The position numbers and the translations under genes are program-made. A stretch of DNA of 64,000 nucleotides, taken from assembly GCA_025782575.1 (NCBI GenBank), contig JALGYY010000009.1:225512-289511 (forward strand). The letters are read 5' to 3'. This document shows, piece after piece, positions 60,338-64,000 of the stretch. The DNA comes from a bacterium. GTDB taxonomy: Bacteria; Orphanbacterota; Orphanbacteria; Orphanbacterales; Orphanbacteraceae. Position 1 is the first letter of the stretch; the number at the start of each line of letters is the position of its first letter. The notes beneath the pieces are model-generated. The model had not been told where the DNA came from. It made no database searches and saw only the letters and a list, made by a program, of their open reading frames with translations.

Positions 60338-62338
60338 CTATTTTTCGCGTGGAGGGGAGCCAGATTCCATTAACTTGAGCCGTTCAAGCTGCTCCCCGAG
60401 ACGGGGATAATCGGGGTCGGTTGAGAACAGCCGTTCCCAGAAGATTCGTGCTTGATCGTAGTCGGCCAGCCGGGCGGCAATACTTCCTCCGTTGAACAGT
60501 GCTCTCTTCGAGCCCGGATGGTCGCGCAAGATCTGACCGATGTGTGATGCCGCTTCTTCCAGGCGCCCCTGGCGTGCGAGGATCAGCGCGAGATTGAAGC
60601 GCGCTTCTTCCTGGTCAGGCTCGAGGGTCACCGCTCGCTCGAGAAGAGGGCGTGCCCGATCATCCTCACCCGATCGAATGAGGGAGGCGGCAAGGTTGTT
60701 GAGAGCCATCGGATCATCCGGAGATTCACGGACCATGTCCACTCCGAGAGTGATCGCCTCATCGAGCCGGTTCGATCGGGCCAGAAGACGGGAGAGTTGA
60801 GCTCCGACCTCATCCCGTCTCCCGCTGCCGTTCGCCAGCAAGTCACGATAGATTTCTTCAGCGCCGGCCTGGTCGCCACTCCCGGCGAGAACGCGAGCGA
60901 GACCGATCCGTGCTTCTTCGAAGTCCGGTCTGATCGTGAGGGCACGGCGAAAAGTATCGCCCGCCTCTTCGAACTTGCCGGCATGGAGATAGGAAAACCC
61001 CATCCTGCTTTCAGGTGCGGCGAAATCGAATCGGGGAAGGGGCCAGTTGCTGAAGAGGAGCAGACCTGCCAGCGCGAGGCCGGGGAACGGACCTCGCCTC
61101 ATGACCGATGGGAAGCCGATTGCGCCTGCCGCGGCGAGAGGTATGAGAGCCGGTACGGCGATCAGACGATACCGTGCAGTGACGAAGAAAATAATCGCGC
61201 TTGCCGCGGCCGTCAGTAAAATGACGCCGCACAGCCCCCCCTCTTTTCGGACCCTGGGAAGAAACAGCAAGCCGAACAGGCCGAAGGGGAACAGAATTCC
61301 GAAGAGAGGAATCGGGAGATTCAGAACAGGGGAGATCCCCTTCCAATAGTAGAGATCTTCATTGTTCGGCGCTTCATAGTCGTTTGAAAATAGAAAAAAC
61401 TTGATTCCCAGTCGTTTGAGGGCGCGGGGAAAATCATCCCCTACTTCGGACCACGCCTTTCCTGACCAGTATCGGTTGATCTCGAAAGGTGTAAGGGAAC
61501 GCCCCACATCGGTCTCCGCGCGCAGACGAGCGTCCCGGGCAAAGCCGGCCGGATTGGGTTCGATTCCCTTCACCGGCGACAGATATCCGCCTGCCCCGGC
61601 ATGATTACCGATGTAGAAGTGAATCCCCCCATGGCCGCTGATCGGGACGGGGCCTCCCGAACGGACGCTGCTCGCAATGGTGAACGGGAGAACCAGAGCA
61701 ACCGTACCGACCAGGTGGAGCAGGGCTCTTCGTTTCCCGAAGCCGGCGATGATCATCCCGATCGGGATGAGCAGCACGAGTGGAAGCGTGTCGGGCCTGT
61801 CGAGAGCCAGCACTCCCAGCAGCAATCCGGCGCCGACTGTGCCTCTCGAAGATCGCCGCGCGCCGGACGCGACGAGCACGGCGCTTACCAGGAATGGAAC
61901 GAGCGCTGCGCTCTGCAGTGTTCCCTCGTAGAGAATGAACGGAGGGAGAACCGCAGCTGCGATTCCCGCCGCCACACTTCCCTTCAAACCGGCGATCGGC
62001 CGGGCGGCCCTCGCGATCAGCGGTGCGGCAGCCGCCCCGAGAAGAGCCTGGGCGAGCCGGACGGCAAGAAAAGCTCCGTCCCCGAACAGGAAAAAAAAGA
62101 ACCCGAGCCAGTACGCGTAGAGTGGAGCCGCGTGGAGCAGTTCGGGGGGGTAGAGCTCGCCACCGGCGATCCCACGGGCGAGGGCGACATAGAGATCGGC
62201 GTCCAGTCCTTCGTAAGGGTTCTCGAACAGGGGAAGAGGGCGCAATGCGCCGATGTGCAGGAACCGGACGCCGAGCGCGAACAGAAAAAGTAGCCAGGGC
62301 GCAGCAATCCTGAGGCGGTTGTCCACGGAGAATCCCAT
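60338..62338 (-). CDS. Membrane glycosyltransferase (PMT/ArnT-like) fused to TPR repeats
   Basis: 666 residues. The first 430 hold about ten to twelve membrane helices; the early loop has GLDADLYVALARG, the acidic pair position of GT-C glycosyltransferases (PMT, ArnT), followed by APLYAYWLGFFFFLFG and the loop HFYIGNHAGAGGYLSPV. Such enzymes use lipid-linked sugars. From about 445 on are TPR units (GFSYLHAGKFEEAGDTFRRAL, ARVLAGSGDQAGAEEIY, ALNNLAASLIRSGEDDRARPLLERAV, ARFNLALILARQGRLEEA). This fused architecture is common in TMTC-like and bacterial counterparts. Acceptor unknown. It is 186 bases upstream of the M16 pair. Confidence 0.8.
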   Translation of the reverse strand: MGFSVDNRLRIAAPWLLFLFALGVRFLHIGALRPLPLFENPYEGLDADLYVALARGIAGGELYPPELLHAAPLYAYWLGFFFFLFGDGAFLAVRLAQALLGAAAAPLIARAARPIAGLKGSVAAGIAAAVLPPFILYEGTLQSAALVPFLVSAVLVASGARRSSRGTVGAGLLLGVLALDRPDTLPLVLLIPIGMIIAGFGKRRALLHLVGTVALVLPFTIASSVRSGGPVPISGHGGIHFYIGNHAGAGGYLSPVKGIEPNPAGFARDARLRAETDVGRSLTPFEINRYWSGKAWSEVGDDFPRALKRLGIKFFLFSNDYEAPNNEDLYYWKGISPVLNLPIPLFGILFPFGLFGLLFLPRVRKEGGLCGVILLTAAASAIIFFVTARYRLIAVPALIPLAAAGAIGFPSVMRRGPFPGLALAGLLLFSNWPLPRFDFAAPESRMGFSYLHAGKFEEAGDTFRRALTIRPDFEEARIGLARVLAGSGDQAGAEEIYRDLLANGSGRRDEVGAQLSRLLARSNRLDEAITLGVDMVRESPDDPMALNNLAASLIRSGEDDRARPLLERAVTLEPDQEEARFNLALILARQGRLEEAASHIGQILRDHPGSKRALFNGGSIAARLADYDQARIFWERLFSTDPDYPRLGEQLERLKLMESGSPPREK

Positions 62339-62431
62339 GGAAGCGATCTTACAGGAGCGGCGAGGAGACAGGAACGGGATCCCATCGCCTGTGTGTGATA
62401 TTCTCGCTCCTAACCAAGGAGGTATCAGAAG

Positions 62432-62857
62432 ATGAAAGTCTGGCAGTCACGATCGGGTGGACATCTCTGTATCAAACTCGACAGGGGAGAGGAGGTGGCG
62501 GATTCCATCGGGGCGATCGCTCGGGAGAAGGGGATCCTGGCCGCCTCTCTGAACGGGCTGGGTGCCCTCGAGGATGTGGAGATCGCCTATTTCGATGTCG
62601 AGAAGAAGGTCTACGAGAAGAGCAAGCTCGAGGGGAGCTGGGAATTGCTTTCCATCACGGGCAACATCACCATTCGCGACGGTGTCCCCTTTCCCCATCT
62701 CCACGTGGTGCTCAGCGATCGGGATTGCCGTGTAAGAGGAGGGCATCTCGTCAAAGGCGTGGTCAGTGTGACGGCTGAGATTTTTCTACTGCCGTTCCCC
62801 GTACCCATACATCGAGAGATGGATGATGAAATCGGGCTCGCTCTCATGAACCGCTGA
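62432..62857 (+). CDS. PPC-domain (DUF296) protein
   Basis: 141 residues, a single PPC/DUF296 fold of the kind fused to AT-hook DNA-binding proteins in plants and found alone in bacteria. Motifs are HLCIKLDRGEEVADSI, GILAASLNGLGALEDVEIAYFD, ELLSITGNI and the metal-like segment PHLHVVLSDRDCRVRGGHL. Bacterial stand-alone members form trimers with a putative metal site; function is unknown and they lack the AT hook. The ATG follows AAGGAGGT. It faces away from the glycosyltransferase gene. Confidence 0.87.
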   Translation: MKVWQSRSGGHLCIKLDRGEEVADSIGAIAREKGILAASLNGLGALEDVEIAYFDVEKKVYEKSKLEGSWELLSITGNITIRDGVPFPHLHVVLSDRDCRVRGGHLVKGVVSVTAEIFLLPFPVPIHREMDDEIGLALMNR

Positions 62858-63086
62858 GAGCCGCCTCCGTTCCGATTGGTACACCGATTGCGAGCACATG
62901 GACGATCTCGCCCGCTTCATGGCAAGCGCGAGCGAAACAAAATGGTACGCGCTGCTCCAATCGGTTGATCCAAAACACGTTATCACTCTCCCTTTTCCCG
63001 GGCCCCATCGGCACACCTTATGCAACTCGCCTGATCCGTCGGTAGGGATACCGAGCCTTCTAAACCATCAAGGAAAGGGGAAGGGA

Positions 63087-64000
63087 ATGCATACCAGATC
63101 ATTTCTGCAGGTAGTCGTAGTGATCCTGTCGATCGCAGCGTTCATCGGTTGCTCATCGAACGACAGCCCGATGGAGGTTTCGAACGACCCGGGACAGTCC
63201 GAGGAGCTCGACCTCGAATCGTCGTTCGGCGGGTATACAAAGACCGATGACGCGGTCGCGTTCGATGACAGCGAGCTTCTGGAGAGCGAGGATGACGGCA
63301 TCGAGGCGGAGGACATCATGGAGGATGATCCGGATGTCATCGATCTCGGTTCGCGGGAAACAACCGACATCTACTCTGTTCGTCTCGCCTGGGGCAAGCT
63401 CGAGGGGGATAGTTCCAGCACGGACTTGGTAGACTGGACCGGCTCGATTACGCTCTCTCAGGACGGCGCCATCGTGGTGGAGAGAATACTCCGGTTCGAG
63501 CGGGGCGACTACATCGTGCGGCCCCGCACGGAGCGCAAACTCGTGGAGCTCGTCTCTCACACAGGGCCCCATTGGGACGGACTGCTCTTGACGATCTTCG
63601 ATCCCCAGGATCTGCTGACAGACGAGAAAGCTTCTGTTGTTAATGAACTGACGATCAAGCTCGGCGAGTTCGAGGTGAGTTACCTTCTGACAGATCTCGA
63701 TTCGCTCGACGAAGTCATCGATGTCGATGATTTCGGTAATCAGTTTTCGATTTCAACATTCATGGTTGAAGATTTCTGTCCCCGCGGCTGGATCGCCGGT
63801 CGATGGACCCATACCGCCGCGAACCGGGGCGTTTTCCGGGGCCACTGGAGAAGCCGTTACGGTCTTTCCCATGGCTGGCTCAAAGGGCACTTCGGCGTCA
63901 ATGATAACGGCCGCAAGGTTTTCTTCGGGAAGTACATCGGCCAGAACGGGGAGTTCCGCGGCCTGCTTCGCGGGCATTGGGATGTCGCCGGAGATCGCCC
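63087..64000 (+). CDS. Putative lipoprotein with glycine-spaced repeats (5' part, runs off the window)
   Basis: Open from ATG 63087 (GGAAAGGGGAAGGG upstream) to the last base, 304 codons without a stop. The start MHTRSFLQVVVVILSIAAFIGCS is a signal peptide with a lipobox-like FIGC (Cys21), then an acidic stretch (SEDDGIEAEDIMEDDPD) and a beta-rich domain with several paired strands (YSVRLAWGKLEGDS, DWTGSITLSQDGAIVVERIL). The end repeats a pattern of aromatic or basic residues around Gly (GRWTHTAANRGVFRGHW, GWLKGHFGVND, GKYIGQNGEFRGLLRGHW). I know no named family. The remainder lies outside the window. Confidence 0.7.
   Translation, partial: MHTRSFLQVVVVILSIAAFIGCSSNDSPMEVSNDPGQSEELDLESSFGGYTKTDDAVAFDDSELLESEDDGIEAEDIMEDDPDVIDLGSRETTDIYSVRLAWGKLEGDSSSTDLVDWTGSITLSQDGAIVVERILRFERGDYIVRPRTERKLVELVSHTGPHWDGLLLTIFDPQDLLTDEKASVVNELTIKLGEFEVSYLLTDLDSLDEVIDVDDFGNQFSISTFMVEDFCPRGWIAGRWTHTAANRGVFRGHWRSRYGLSHGWLKGHFGVNDNGRKVFFGKYIGQNGEFRGLLRGHWDVAGDR

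Noticed and set aside
61601-62293. Plus-strand frame of 230 codons
   Set aside because: Very Glu/Arg/Gly-rich, antisense to the membrane segments of the glycosyltransferase; a shadow of hydrophobic codons.
62858-63086. Small gene in the 229-base gap before the lipoprotein
   Set aside because: A minus-strand frame of about 80 codons crosses it, but it overlaps the end of the PPC gene and has no ribosome-binding site or family pattern. I see nothing else in the gap.
1-64000. CRISPR arrays, tRNA and rRNA genes
   Set aside because: No regularly spaced direct repeats were seen, and intergenic gaps showed no cloverleaf or rRNA-like sequence on reading. A covariance search would be decisive and was not possible.

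Overview
The window is GC-rich (high fifties percent by eye) bacterial chromosome, densely packed, with many overlapping or nearly abutting genes and frequent GTG/TTG starts. I see no tRNA, rRNA, CRISPR array, phage gene or intact insertion sequence. Three secreted proteins end in the 'PNPFNP(V/T)T(T/A)I(R/G)F' FlgD-like C-terminal domain that finishes in K/R-M-x-L-(V/I)-R. One secreted protease ends in a dockerin-like domain. ThyX stands where ThyA might be expected. Together these suggest an uncultured member of the FCB-side candidate phyla (Eisenbacteria, Krumholzibacteriota, Latescibacterota or relatives). That placement is inference, not a measured taxonomy.

Layout. 1-6.2 kb: the tail of a Ca2+/H+ antiporter, a metallo-beta-lactamase-fold hydrolase overlapping a SPASM radical-SAM gene, and two overlapping radical-SAM genes, the second fused to a DUF2344-type domain. 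6.2-9.0 kb: a phosphoesterase, an acyl-CoA dehydrogenase and a GT51 transglycosylase. 9.0-12.1 kb: thiamine genes, with thiE divergent from a GIY-YIG protein plus thiG-thiH-thiS; the divergent promoters share a palindrome and look leaderless. 12.3-19.5 kb: a cysteine-rich secreted protein, a 1440-residue subtilase and acetyl-CoA synthetase. 19.5-22.3 kb: a TPM - nucleotidyltransferase-fold - LemA - acyltransferase operon. 22.3-29.2 kb: a secreted alpha/alpha-barrel-like protein, a large hybrid histidine kinase, a HAD 5'-nucleotidase and a pteridine-reductase-like SDR.

29.2-36.4 kb: a nested-palindrome element, a secreted TPR protein, and divergently from it a tightly coupled four-gene operon: a permease of the DUF318/ArsP type fused to an HflK-like SPFH domain, an HflC-like protein, a second HflK-like protein, and a ZIP metal transporter. 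I consider this operon the most promising undescribed system here: two metal-type transporters physically or genetically tied to three SPFH (band-7) scaffolds. 36.4-41 kb: an M14 carboxypeptidase, a small secreted protein and an overlapping pair of radical-SAM enzymes. 41.2-48.3 kb: an NfuA-like Fe-S carrier, a small membrane protein behind a palindrome-covered promoter, thyX, an aldehyde dehydrogenase, homoserine dehydrogenase, a cystathionine synthase/lyase-type enzyme and a UMF1 transporter. 48.3-52.2 kb: the heme operon hemE-hemN-hemY.

52.2-64 kb: a second nested-palindrome element; a cohesin-like surface protein directly downstream of a dockerin-bearing HEXXH metalloprotease, suggesting a tethered protease; a free-methionine-sulfoxide reductase; an active/inactive M16 peptidase pair; a membrane glycosyltransferase-TPR fusion; a PPC-domain protein; and the start of a lipoprotein that runs off the end. 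The themes are cell-surface proteolysis and export, cofactor biosynthesis (thiamine, heme, Fe-S, folate) and an unusual number of radical-SAM enzymes (seven, counting ThiH and HemN).
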